Assembly: GCA_948567375.1 (NCBI GenBank)
Contig: OX419762.1
Coordinates: 9,368,001-9,432,000 of the forward strand
DNA length: 64,000 bases
Source of the DNA: Lunularia cruciata
Taxonomy: Eukaryota; Streptophyta; Marchantiopsida; Lunulariales; Lunulariaceae
Reading direction: 5' to 3'
Shown here: positions 25,931 through 37,910 of the stretch, piece after piece
Position numbering within the stretch: position 1 is the first letter of the stretch
Layout: every line of letters begins with the position of its first letter
The notes under the pieces: generated by a model
The model's database searches: none
Told to the model about the DNA's origin: nothing
Seen by the model: the letters and a program-made list of their open reading frames with translations, nothing else
Program-made: the position numbers and the translations under genes

Positions 25931-27522
25931 ACAAAGTTGGGAAAGGAAGAGGAGAAGCGACTAAGAATGTTACCGATCCCGATTAGTGCTTTGGATCAGT
26001 GCGTCTGGATCGCCATGTGAGTCTGGTTCAATGCTTTGCAGTTACGGTAATGTCTGGTATTGTCCACTGTGGTGTGTAAGTTGTCTGTGCTGCACGGCAG
26101 GCAGGCAGGCAAGCAGGCCCACGGATAGCCTGGAATTCGAACACGTTGTTGAAGTAAGTATTTGTGATTTTTTCAACGTTCAGCACTTTGTTTCAATCGG
26201 TCGTGCTGCGTATAACATTCTAGATTTGACGTGTGATGATGGGGGTTCAGCTTTACTTGGTTCTTTTGGTAACGCAGTGAGTCAAGGAGTTCTTCAACCT
26301 TTCAGGCACAGAGTGAAGTTTTGAAAGGGATGTTCCGTGCGAATTCGAAAAGGTAATTGTCAAATCTATATGCGCGATGTGTTCTTGGATCCTTCGTCTA
26401 ATTGTACAAATACGATGTTCCCGGATCCTAAGAAGTTCCGATATACCCCTTCAAGAAATCTTTTGAAGGCACGTCCTCACAATCCCAAATGGGATGTGCA
26501 CTACGGTCTATTTGTGGTCCGTCGGCGAATGTCGCTGAAATAGAGATAGATGGAAATGGTTTCATTAGGGATCCAGATCAAGATTTCAGCCACTTCAATC
26601 TGCTCTGTTATGCTGACATATCCTGTCGAGCTTTACAAGAATTTAAACTCAACTCTGTAGTCCGCACAACCTGCGCTTTATACAGTAGATGTCTATATGC
26701 AATTACCCAGTATAGATGTACACTTTTTGTTCCCAGTTTTCTCGTAAATAGACAGCAAATCTGGACTTGATCTACGTGTGTGATGCACCCAAGGCCAACT
26801 ATTCACTAGCAATTGTTCACAGTAGCAACTTGAAAAATTAACGATTATGACATCGAGTCAAAGTCTCGTACCTTGCTCAAAGCTCAAATCCATGATAAGC
26901 CATTTTTTCAACAAATTTACAATTTTGTCATCTACAATATGAAATATGTTCAAAAAAGAAAGGAAAACCTTTGATACCCCAGGTACACATTTGCAGGGCA
27001 CATCAAATATTCGTCACCAAGTTTATTTTCTTCTTGATCATTTAGAATTGAGCTCTGTGATGGTGCGAGACCAAATTAGTACATAATCAATGGTTTTTTT
27101 AAGAGCATATTAAGTTGTGTTGCAATTTTGTTCTTGATTCACACATGGAGTAGTGATATGATCAAACCAGCCCCAGATTGCGTTTAAATATGCTTCCCAC
27201 TCACTGGAAACTGACTGTGATTATGGTACCTATCACTTGGGTGATGCAGTCGATCCAGCACGTGCACGTCGTTTGAACATACGAGTTCCATTTCTAATTG
27301 AATTTGAACAATTTCGAGTAACAATATAACTTGATATAGTTCAAAAGTTAACGAACCACACGTGAAAGCATCATCACCATGCGCATTAGGATGATCACAT
27401 CCAAGTCATCCAGGAAACCTACTAACTTGTTCAATAACATTCTTTTTCAGTGAGCTGTATTCTACATCCAACTGCTGTTGCTTTTCCTTGCTTTCAATCG
27501 CTCACCCTGAACTAAAATCCAG
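25931..27522. other. Intergenic, no gene recognised
   Basis: Contains several plus-strand frames of 68-112 codons (25986-26324, 26337-26543, 26489-26770) without recognisable domains, and a short GCAG/GGCA reiteration near 26097-26120. Nothing supports a gene call. Confidence 0.5.
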
Positions 27523-27551
27523 CGAGCCCCGTCTATCATAGACGGGGCTCG
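27523..27551. repeat. 29-bp GC-rich perfect palindrome
   Basis: CGAGCCCCGTCTAT (27523-27536), one central C, then its exact complement ATAGACGGGGCTCG (27538-27551). Flanks add three more pairs if one G-T wobble is allowed. It sits about 70 bp beyond the 3' end of the first LRR pseudogene. Confidence 0.9.
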
Positions 27552-27619
27552 TTGAGCATTTGTCCTGGGTTTGCACCTTGGCCTTGATAGTGAGGAGAAG
27601 GCACAAAACGGATCATTGA

Positions 27620-30330
27620 TTACGGACTCAGGCTCATTATCGTCAGCTCAATACTAACGAGGACGTAAAATGCGTAAGGTCTGCTGTACCAATACCCTCG
27701 TCTAGGGGGTTCCAGTTCCACAGCAAAACGAAGGAATTTAAGCTCCTTCATCATAAGGAAATAGCTCGTCATAGTGACAATGGTCACGATTAGCCCCACC
27801 CGACAGCTACGGGCGATATCCTCTCGGATATGATGTCGTTCTTGATTGTAGACATCCCCCCTGCAAGCTGCGGTGCTGAAGCTGGAGAATTCGCTGAAGT
27901 TCATAGAGGACGGGGGAATGACACATAGTACTGAATTCTGTTTGAAATTCGAGGAACTGAGTGTTGGCATCTGTCCACCTGGTATCGGTCCTGTGAGATA
28001 ACTAACGTAAACATTGAAGTAGGCCTTGAAGTGAGTCGAGCAGCTTCATGGGGGATGTTACCAGACAACTGGTTATCTGCAACTGGTTATGTCGGTTTTT
28101 GGATAAAGTCTTGGGAATGGAGCCGGAGAATGATTCTGGGCCGAATTTTGGTGAACACGCCCACTAAGTTCCCATATCTACTGGGAATAACGCCTTGGAA
28201 ACTACCTAATGCAACCCCGATGTGGATCGTGGCACTTAGCACATATTCAAAGCCATATTGTCCCGTGTGGCAACGAACGAAATCCGATCTTCATATTGGT
28301 GTCAAGATGTACTGCTGATCTGCGGCTTTCCCTAAGGAGACCTTGTAGGTTTCAGAAGTTGACATTGTCTCGAAACCTTCCTTAATTTGGTGTCTGAAGG
28401 ATCCAACACCTGTAGCGACTGGAGAGTGCTAATCCAACCTGGAAACTTCTTAGCGAGTATTACCGGAACGTGAGTATTCGAAGCACTGGCGCAACGGTAT
28501 TAGGCAGTGACCCTCTCAGGCGGTTGCCTCTTAGGTCCAAGACATGCAGAGAAGAAGCAAGATTGCCCAAGGAGCTGGAAAATGACCACCGAGATGATTG
28601 TTTCGCAGAGATGAAGGACGCAGCAGCCTATTCGAAGAGTTATCAATTCCTCGATTTGTCGGAATCGTTCGTTGGAGAATGTTAATTATTCCCCACCTGC
28701 AACTGCTGAACGCGGGTATAGCCAATCAGGTCTTCCGTAGTATTTCCATTAAGTCTGCTATCAGACAAATGTATCGAAACTGGACCTCGATTTCGGCATA
28801 GCAGCTACCAAATTTTCGGCTTCAAGTCTGTTGCGAGATAAACAATAACGCCTAATCTGTTCCAGTTAGAGATCGGATTCCAAACCAAGGTTTCCGGTAC
28901 TTGTCCATCAAGCTTATTTTCCTCCAACCGAAGTTCGCTGAGGATGTGGAGTAATTGTTCGGAACTGCAAGAAACTTACGATTCCTGACAATGACACGGC
29001 GTATTGATCTGCGACTAAAGTTGTAGTTGATGTTGGTAGCAGAAGGAAGCCCTTCAACGAGTTCACTGTGCGGGACATCGAAATAGATCTTTCGAGAACT
29101 GCATATTCAAGTAGAATTCTCCTCGAACTTGAACGTGAAGTCTGGGTTGTGCCTGTCACGTGATTTCCTCACAAGTTCAAGGCACTCACTTTTGTCGTGT
29201 TAAGTAAGAAAGTAAGAAGGGGGCCATTTAGCTGATTATGAGCAAGGGTCAAGTAACGTAAATTTAACAAGATGCTGAACGACATTGGTATCTGCCCGGG
29301 AACACCATTGTTTGAGATATCGAGGTATTGCAAGGAGGGAAGCTTCACCATGCATATCTGTGGTGGAATGTAGAGAAGTTGATTGTTGAAGAGTGTCATA
29401 TTGGGTAAATTTGACAGACAGCAAATGCGAGTCAGATAGCCAGATGGGAATTCAGATAGTGAATTTTGGGGTGGACTGAGAGATTCCAAGTTTTGAGAGC
29501 TCGCACAAGGACTCAGCCTGATCATCATGTTCCATCATTTTGTTACCTTGAAAGGGAAGAATTCTTAATCTCGAGAAGTTCCCATCAGATTCCGCGATGC
29601 AAGTGAGCATAGTATGTGAGACTTCCAAGTATGTCGAGTTCAGACAGCTCCCCCATCCACTCTGGGGGCGGTTCTTTCAGATTAAGACCATCGGGGTAAA
29701 GCTCCTGCAAATTAGACTTTGAAACTAACCCCATTTTTGTGAGCAGGCGATCTCTGGAAGTTACACGTGCACCCGGGGACGATACGTATATGCTAAGACA
29801 CTGTAGATTAGTCAGGTTCCAAACTCATGGTGCGATGAATTTTCGAAAGCTGGTATAGTTCATCTTCATGGAGGATTTATCTTGTGAGGTTGAACACACT
29901 TGGAGGAAGAACGTCGTCTCGAAATTCACACTCAAAGCCAACTGTATTTCTGCTCCCGTTGAAGAATCACATTGAATCCTCTCCCGATGGCCACACCAGT
30001 AAGAGTCCAAAATCCGAAGCAATATTGAGAGAGGATCCAGCAGAATGCCTGAAAGAGGTTGACACTAGATCATTCTCCAAAGATAAGAAAAATTGCAGAT
30101 AGCTACTGGACGAACTGGAACAAGCATCGGCACTGCAAATTGAAACTGAAGACATGAAGCAAACAACATGCATCATGATGAAAAACTGCATCCCGAATTT
30201 CCTCAGCTTTTACATCAAAGATGGTACTCCGCACGAATTCTCTAAATTCTGTTGGAAAAATGAGACGTGTTGTCGAAGTCTTCCAAAACGTTACTCTCAT
30301 GCAACCCCATGCATGCGAGTCGTACACTTC
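27620..30330 (-). pseudogene. Decayed LRR receptor-like protein gene, copy I
   Basis: Minus-strand remnant of a plant extracellular leucine-rich-repeat protein. From its 5' side it shows a signal-peptide-like stretch (VVCFMSSVSICSADA, about 30150), an N-terminal LRR cap (SYWCGHRERIQCDSSTG, about 30000-29920), several LRRs (29528-29169 with LQYLDISNNGVPGQIP and LRYLTLAHNQLNGPL; about 28560-28480 with LHVLDLRGNRLRGSLP), and a hydrophobic segment near 27790 (VGLIVTIVTMTSYFLMM) that may be a transmembrane helix. No kinase domain is seen, so the ancestor was more RLP-like than RLK-like. Reading frames change repeatedly and contain stops. Homologous to copy II. Confidence 0.75.
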
Positions 30331-30856
30331 CAGTCCATAATCTCACTACAGTACAATTCTGATAAATTAAGTAGTTCGTGTCATCCAATTCAGGTGGTCA
30401 GAAGTTTCAAATTTCACTTGTCGATGTACTTCAACTTTCAGGAGTGTATGATACAGTCCGGGATGACAGAGACATCACTTTCACATCAATTCTTCTAATG
30501 GTCTTATATTTATGAAGGTTTTAACTCAGAATTCAGATGCTGGGTTCCAGCCTACCACTGCGAAAGTTCTCCTCAATCTGAAAATGAGTCCGTCGGTCTA
30601 CGCTCTAACATGACTTCAAGTTAATAACTTTGTCAATGTACTTTTAACGTAGACCAGACTTCAAGGTAGATTTGCACATTCTGCAGATGACGCGGTAAGA
30701 CTTTTACTTTGTAGTATAATGGTCATACTTGAAGAAGGGTCTTCTGATTTTGTTTGATTCTGTTCTTCTATAAGCTCCCAAAGGGAATAAGTCTGCTTGA
30801 AGCGAGGCAGCGAGCATCATCAGAAAGTGAAAAAGAATGTATTTACATGCAGAAGA

Positions 30857-33540
30857 TCACGGAGATGAACTCCTATAACCTTGTGTAGATGTAGTCTCGA
30901 TTGATAAAGTTGAAAATTTTCTGATTCTGGTTGTAAGGCGACTTGTCTGGCGATTCGGGTGGATGAACCTCCCGCTAGGTAGTATAGTGGTACACCCGTT
31001 TACTGCACTTTGTGTAGTTATTACGGAATCTGGATATAAAATGTGGAGTAGAGCTTGAAGTCCCATAGGTCGGGGAATAGGACCACGGAAATATTCTTTG
31101 TAGTATTCAAAGTAGGTCGCCACAGTAAGCACAGATTCTATCTCATATAGATTCCTTGGACAGACAAGGAAATGTGATCTTTGTTACAGCATAGATTTTC
31201 CAATGCTCTTGATGTCTGCTGCAGCTGCTCTCTCTAAGAACACACCCTCGACTAGAGAAGATAATATTGCCTGGTAATATGCTTAAATCGTCTTTACCTG
31301 AAAGATCCAACTTTTGAGATATGACTGGAACTTCCCGAGTTGGAAACTCCCAGGTCAGATTATTGTCCGCAATTGCGAGTATTTGGAGCGCCTTGCAATG
31401 GCGTAACAACCTTGGTAACGAATCTGTCAGCCGGTTGCCACTTAGGTCCAGAACCGTTCATTCTAAAGAATTCCCGAACAACTATGGAATTTGAAGACGC
31501 CCGCGGGATTATTGATCTGTAGAGATAGAGAACGAAGCAACTCAACATGCCAATAATCTTCTAGTTGCATTCCTCGGAGCAAGTTGTTCCCCAGTTTCAA
31601 CAGCTCAAACCCAATACAGCGAAATAGATTTGAAATGATACTTTTTGCAAATTGATTGTCAGCCAGGTCGAACTATGTAAACCGTGTGACCGGGTACCAC
31701 TGCATACTGTAGACCACTTTTCAGCAGTTATCTTCTTGGAATTTGAATCTGTTGCAAGTCAGATACAGTTATTCAAACCTGCTTATCTCACACAATTGAT
31801 CTCAACCCGAAGATTCCGATATAGGTCCTTCATTTCTTCCCCACCAGCGAACGTATATTCTAATCCGGGTAGCACGAAAGGCTGTAAGGTTGGGAATCAC
31901 CCTCGTACGCGTAACGGGTTGAGGCCTTTCAGAGAGTTGATTGTCAGAGATCGAAGGAAAATTCCAGACGAAGGTCAAATCTCTTGTTTCTGCAGTTCCA
32001 GTCCGGGAGAGTCTCTGTAAGATGACTTGGTTACAAGTTTAATCCACAAATCTGCAAGATAAGTGAGAAATTAGAGACAGGTCCAGGCAACTGGTTATTA
32101 GCAAGGCTCATCCCTGTTCAAATCTGTCAGGTTTGTCTATGATTGGTAATGGCGATGAGATATTCTGTCCAGGAAAATATAGGAATGGGAGCCTAGATGG
32201 TATTCAAGTTCGAGATTCTAATGAAGTTGTCCTTGAAGCTGATTGGTTCTCATGTTAAGTAAGTGCTAGCCTACAAATGGCAGAACCAGTTCGTCCGCCT
32301 GCAATCTTCTTAGATGGTTGTGCGAGAGATCTTGGGTGTCTATAGCTACCTCCGGGCGAGGCCGAACAGAATTGGGTATGGTGACAAGTGCGTTCTGATG
32401 AAGCACGACGAACATAAGTTGGAACATAAGCTTGAAAGTTCAGTAACTTCGATAGTTACCGAGACTGTTGAACTCGAGATTAAGAAAACCCAGGCCTGAA
32501 AGATTGCTAAATGAAGGAAGGATGTCTGTAATACCATTGGCACATACCGAGGGATTACAAGAAGGAAAAGTTTGCGTATGCCATGGTTAGGGATAGTGAA
32601 ACACACATTTTGAGCTGATTCTTTGAATGGCAAAGCTCAAATCGATTTGACAGATTAGAAATGCTAAGCGGGATTTGAGATGGGGAAAGATGTTCACTGA
32701 TCGTGAGCTGCTCCTAGTTTGAAAGCTTCGCGAAGGACGCAAGAGATGGATGATCATCTTGCTATGATTGCCTTCAAGGTAAAAACCTCTTAATTCCCAG
32801 AGATTCCTGCGGGATTTCTTGGATGCTAGTGAGCAGAGAACCTGACATGCTGAGTTAGTCGAAGTAGAGATAGCTCCCACATCCGCTCTGGAAGTAATTC
32901 CGATAGATTCGTACTTCCAGTGTAAGCTCCAGCAAATAGGAACTTGAGATGGTGCCATTTTTAACCGGAAGGATTAAGAATAGAAACCAAAGAAAGTGTA
33001 TACGTGGTAAAACTGCAATTTAGTCAGGTTTCGAACGCACGGCGGCCTCGAAATCCATGAAAGCAAGCTTGTGGAGTTCAAAGCCGCGAACAAGGTGTCG
33101 AGCTCTGCGAAGTTGCACCTCTGGCAGGGAAAGGGGCACCACACAAATCCAGAAAAGTCACAGCTCCTGTCAACGATTGAGATTCAACCCCCTCATAGTG
33201 TTTAAGCAGCCCATGTCTGACTGCCAGGAAGAAATCATGGAAAAAAAATGCCCCAAAAATGTTGAGACTAAATCACTTTTCAGCAGTAAAGAAGATTGCA
33301 GCTCGGTTGTACCTACTCTAGAACACGAAGTGACATACGAAACCGCAAAATGGCGCAAGTTACACGCACCATGATGAACAAATTCATGGTTCTTCATTGT
33401 TCTCATATGCATCGCATCTGAAACTTTACTCAAATTAAAGTGGTGTGATCTCCGTCGACGCAAACTAATCATTAAATGAGATGTGTTGCTGTAGTCTTCA
33501 AGTACCTTCTCTATGCACTACTCTGTTCATCAACTTTCAG
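30857..33540 (-). pseudogene. Decayed LRR receptor-like protein gene, copy II
   Basis: Second tandem minus-strand LRR remnant, offset about 3.0-3.2 kb from copy I. Shared landmarks: GAGATGTGTTG near 33479 against GAGACGTGTTG near 30262; the frame containing LVSTFLG near 33270 against LVSTSFR near 30060; TTTAGTCAGG near 33019 against ATTAGTCAGG near 29808; and the LRR block LDLSGNRLTDSLPRLLRHC near 31430 against LDLRGNRLRGSLP near 28530. A further LRR reads LQILAIADNNLTWEFP (31390-31340). Frames are broken throughout. No kinase domain is seen. Confidence 0.7.
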
Positions 33541-33737
33541 TCCACAGCTTCAAGGTCGTAGTGAATAAAGCTGTTGACGTTGTTACGTCAATCAGCGGTG
33601 CTACAGAGCAGGACTCAAACTGCCTAAAGCAAGACCGATGACTACCGAATCCTATCCCATTGTTCAATCTTAGCCATTTATACAAAATCGACTGCTTTTT
33701 CTCAACTGTAACAAAATGCTGAGAGCTGTTCCCCGAT
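33541..33737. other. Short spacer between LRR pseudogene and bHLH-like gene
   Basis: Probably the 3' UTR of the bHLH-like gene on the minus strand. Nothing else is recognised. Confidence 0.35.
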
Positions 33738-34543
33738 TCATGCATTGGTATAAGCATGAGGCAAGCCAAATACGCCCATCAAGGACAGCATGCGATTGAA
33801 GCGACATATGCAACTAAACGGTGATGGCCTTTTGGCACCGCTAGAAAAGTGCCTGCGGACAAACTATCGTGGAAAATCGTACTCGTTGAGAGCTCAAGCT
33901 GAGGTCTACTCACTTCGCATGTACTGCTTCTAGTCCCTTCTGATCACGAGTGCTGGATCGAGCCTCCTTCTGGTCCCGCTTATAGGATTGTGACAGCTCG
34001 TTGAGTAACTGATTGTATTTCCTCGTCAAACTTTTGATGTACTCAATAGTCTTCTCAACTATATATATCTCATCCATCTGCGTGCATTCAGCTCAAGTGA
34101 AATTTGTCAGAAGACAAATAGGATCAGTGTAATTCTTCTTACAATTTTGCCTTTGCCGGTGGTCTTGGCTAGAGAAAGAAAGTCCCGGGCTACAGTTGAA
34201 ATTCTACATTACTTTGAAGAAGCAGCCTAACTATAATTTTAGTGTGGAAGACCGGAAGATGATGGACTGTTTCAGGAGAGACATCTAAACTTATACACAG
34301 GGGAGATAAACTGGCCGCGGACATGGAACAGTTGATAGGACTGAAAATACGTACACTTTCTAAGTCGGGCAAAAGTGCAGCCAACTCCAGCAATTGTTGA
34401 CTCAACTTCTCTTCATCATCCGCATCAATTTCATCCAGAAGATCGATCTGTAGATCTTTGCCTTCACTCTCCCTCTCACGATTAAGCGTCTGAACTTTTG
34501 TGCCAGTGGAGTTCTCTACATTAGCGATTGAAAGTTCAAACAT
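33738..34543 (-). CDS. Small bHLH-like protein lacking a basic region
   Basis: Four proposed minus-strand exons, 34543-34357, 34168-34143, 34077-33914 and 33852-33738, keep one frame for 163 residues. An in-frame TGA lies nine bases before the ATG, supporting this start. Helix 1 reads EEKLSQQLLELAALLPDLE, a short loop TKTTGKGKI follows, and helix 2 reads DEIYIVEKTIEYIKSLTRKY, matching the bHLH pattern LxxLLP...Kx(D)...AIxYIKxL. The usual basic H-E-R motif is replaced by the acidic DLLDEIDADD, so DNA binding is unlikely; known HLH proteins of this kind act as dimerisation inhibitors, which is inference here. The exon 1/2 junction could instead use AGT|GTACGT with a later acceptor. The last exon is weakly supported; without it the frame would end at a TGA just after 33914. 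Confidence 0.6.
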
Positions 34544-35270
34544 GTCAAATCACTTTGGATATCTACATTCAGATATGCAGTTTACGCTTTCGCAAATACA
34601 CCCTCAAACATCAAGCACTGGAAGCTCATAGACAAGTGAAATCGCTCTGGTATACACGCTCTGGTAGGATGTTTTATGGCACGAGCAGCAAAGAACTAGA
34701 ACAGAACCAAAAGATATATGCAAACATAACTTACTATACCTAGAGCCATTTGTCACCACTGCAAAAGTAAGGAAAACCCGCAAAGACGATTTGAAGCAAA
34801 GAGTTTCTCAGCTCTTGAATCCAAGATAAGCGAAGACACAAAATATTTCTACTGACAGTGTTCTGATTAAAGTTGAAGCGAAAGTTAGGATCTATGTGAT
34901 GTACATTCTGGAGTAGCGTGTTATACCAGGAATCTAGAAGGCAAATGTTTCACGGTCATGGTGATATAACAGGTAACCAACCATGATTATCTTAAGAAAT
35001 GGGTTGATCAATCTTTATTTGATCGTGATTCGTGGGATCACAAAATCGAAGAAGGACTATCAGGAGAGTACATTCAAATCAGTGTCATAATCCTCACAAG
35101 CGCCGGCTGTACATCAGACAAGTGTCATGTCGAAAGAACGAATCTACTTAAACTCACTCATAAAACTGGAATGCAGAATAAAAGTGAGAGCAGTAACATT
35201 TACATGATGTAGTAGCTTGATACTAGTGAAATGTTTTTTACTTATCATGGTCGATCAAAGTAGACAAATT
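34544..35270. other. Upstream flank of bHLH-like gene
   Basis: Should contain its promoter by position. Only short frames (34528-34743 plus strand) occur; no regulatory motif is strong enough to call. Confidence 0.4.
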
Positions 35271-35272
35271 TC

Positions 35273-35448
35273 TATGGAAATACTGATTTGAGAGTATCAA
35301 TTTGTAGCTTTTTAAGCATTACTTTACATTGCAAAGTGAATATTTCTAGCCTTAAATTTATGTAGAAATACTGGTTTGAGAATATCGGTTAGTGGTTATT
35401 TCACAGCATTACTTTACATTGTCAAGTGAATATTTGCAACTTTAAGGT
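35273..35448. repeat. Tandem duplication of ~87 bp
   Basis: Two adjacent copies, 35273-35356 and 35360-35448, share GAAATACTG-TTTGAGA-TATC, GCATTACTTTACATTG and CAAGTGAATATTT with scattered substitutions and small indels. Confidence 0.75.
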
Positions 35449-35939
35449 ATGTTTTATACGATTAAGAAACCATTATATGATCAAGATTCAAATAATAATA
35501 ATTATAGAAAATGTGATAATTAATACGGTGTATAAGGGATCTTTGTTGAGTACATGATTGCCTACTCATCTATAAAATCATGTTTTAGGATTATAAAACG
35601 TTCATCTCACCGGGAAATCAAATGATTGGAAAGTCTCTCCTTTAGTTAAACTTTGACATGTTTATTCTTACCACGTATCAGACTGGTCAGTTTTAAATGA
35701 TTCTTATCATCTTAGTTTAACATCCGATGTTGACTGCATTGAGCGGATTTAGCTACTTACATGTAATGTTGTACATCTAATGTTGATTGAATCAAGTTTA
35801 AGTGATTGTCCTGGATAAATCCGTCCTCTTTCGCACGAAGACACATGTTTGTTATAACACTCGCTCAGGTAGGTTGAGGTCAAATACCAACATGCATCGA
35901 TTTGATCTATCACAGCCACCGTGGCCGTGGTTATGTTTG

Positions 35940-36052
35940 AAGAGGCGACCGCGGGAGGATAACAGGAAGAAGACCCCATCAAACCCTACAAGGATAAGAC
36001 ATAGAGATAAAATGGAGCTAAGTCCCAATAGTAGTGGTATGAAAAATCTACT
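35940..36052 (-). repeat. Dispersed tail repeat, copy C
   Basis: Inverse orientation relative to copy B. It runs GGCGACCGCGGGAGGAT, AAGACCCCATCAAACCCTAC, GGAGCTAAGTCCCAATAG and GGTATGAAAAATCTAC. Its last ~30 bp are included in the 143-bp tandem duplication that follows. Confidence 0.7.
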
Positions 36053-36303
36053 CTATTCCATTGCACCTTAAGATGTTTAAGCTATACAAGTTGTATGGTC
36101 TACATGTTACTGAAGCATCTAAATGTCTGAGATATGATTTACTTACTACTGGAACGTTGAAGAAGTCTCAATAGTAGTGGTATGAAAAATCTACTCTATT
36201 CCATTGCACCTAAGATGTTTAAGCTATACAAGTTGTATGGTCTACATGTTACTGAAGCATCTAATTGTCTGAGATATGATTTACATACTACTGGAACATT
36301 GAA
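36020..36303. repeat. Near-identical 143-bp tandem duplication
   Basis: Copy 1 is 36020-36162 and copy 2 is 36163-36303. Only a handful of substitutions and single-base indels distinguish them (for example CACCTTAAG against CACCTAAG), so the duplication is recent. Confidence 0.9.
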
Positions 36304-37490
36304 AGAAACATCTCAAGAAAAACATCACCTAATGTGATTATTCTTCAGTACAATAGCCAATGCTCTTTGTAAGCAATGAATACATACTATGACCAGTAGA
36401 ACAATTGACACACAGTGTGACCAGTAGTTATAGGTACGAGAGATTCCGATGAATATTTACAAAGCTCGCTAGATATATTAAATGTTAAATATCACTCGAC
36501 TCAATTGGTATATAAAGGACAAATATCGATTTGCTCCATCATACAACTCTCTGCGCCTTGGTTATTGGTCTAAAAGATCCATAGCCGATGGATGTATAGC
36601 TGAAGGAAGAGCAGAAACCGTTGGTAGAAAGGAAAGTCCACACCCACTGAAGGCAGACCCTACGCAAACTAGGCGCATGCGATTCTAAGCAACGAGGACT
36701 CGCATCAAAAGTTTGATAGTCTCATACACTCATAAAAAATATCACGAATACATTCCATTGCAACATCACAATCATTCAATTTCCCAACAAACACATTCAT
36801 ACCGGAGAGCAATGCGATAGAAAGGGAAATCAGTACTAATTTCTAGGACTCTGCTTTCTATCACAGCACCATAGAAGTGAGAAACCTATGGTGAAACAGA
36901 AGTTTGAGCATGTTGGGATGCTGGTTAAAACAAAACACGAAAATAGTCAAGTGTGATAGGAGTAGATGGTGTAGATACGAACATGCTCTATGAGCGCATG
37001 CGTACTGAAACACTAAGCAGACGGAGGACACAGTAAAACGGGCATACTACGCATGCACGGGAGCACGAACGAATTTCATCACTGGAGTGCTGGGTCTACA
37101 TCGTTTAGGCATATCCGGAGGGTATATGATAACGTTCGACAGGATACATAGAAGGACACATATCATTCCACTCGACAACTAGTATCCCGAAACAACTATT
37201 GTTCAACAAGGGGAGATACAGACTCAATAACTGGGTTTACGGTCTCTCCGTGTGGTTTGAGTCTGTCGAAGAATAAATATCATTCTACTGGGTTTACCTT
37301 AAGACGAATGTCAATCCACCCGACTGGTATTTATCAAGGACAGATACCGTCCGAATTTACCGGCTTATTGTAATGGGTTCTCCTTGTACGGCCGGATGAG
37401 TTCTTCCCGTCCTCGTATCTGGTGGTAAGAGAAGCCTCGCTCGACTAGACAAATCAAAGTGCATGTATCTCCTCTTCCGTATTCTCAGAC
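36304..37490. other. Intergenic, no gene recognised
   Basis: Short plus-strand frame at 36482-36688 only. Fragments resembling TCACTCGACTCAATTGGTAT followed by AAGGACAAATATCG recur in diverged form near 36492, 37160 and 37312, hinting at a further degenerate repeat. Confidence 0.4.
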
Positions 37491-37497
37491 CCCAAAT

Positions 37498-37910
37498 ACG
37501 CTTATATATCGGCTACTGGATATCTCCTCAACGGTGCAACCTTCTTCTACTTAGTCTTTGATCGGAAGATGTATATCCGATAGAAACGTTTACTCTCCGA
37601 TACACGAGGAATTGGAGTGCAATTGTCTTGCAAATACGCTTCTCTATCGGATATTGACTATTTCCTCATGGCGCAACCCTCTTCTACTTAGCCTTTGGTC
37701 GGACGATGTATATCCGGTGGGAAGATATACCGACCGCTGCACGAGGAATTATAGTGCAACTGCCTTGTCCCTGGTATTCCCTGAACCGGAAGATGTAAAT
37801 CGGGTATACAGGTGGATGTACCGGTGCAGGCCGTCCTCTACTTAGTCTTGAGTCGAAAGGTGCACATCCGGTGGCGAGGTATACCGACAGCTAGACATGA
37901 TACATTAAGC
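37498..37910. repeat. Three degenerate ~140-150-bp tandem repeats
   Basis: The landmark TCTACTTAGYCTTKRGTCGRAMGRTG occurs from 37546, 37684 and 37836 (spacing 138 and 152 bp). It is followed each time by an ATATCCG or ACATCCG motif, and in the first two units by CACGAGGAATT. Plus-strand frames across it (37558-37845, 37812-38162) are consequences of the repeat and have no domain. Confidence 0.65.

Noticed and set aside
25986-26770. Three plus-strand frames of 68-112 codons
   Set aside because: No motifs, no phase-linked splicing and mixed composition; probably decayed repeat sequence.
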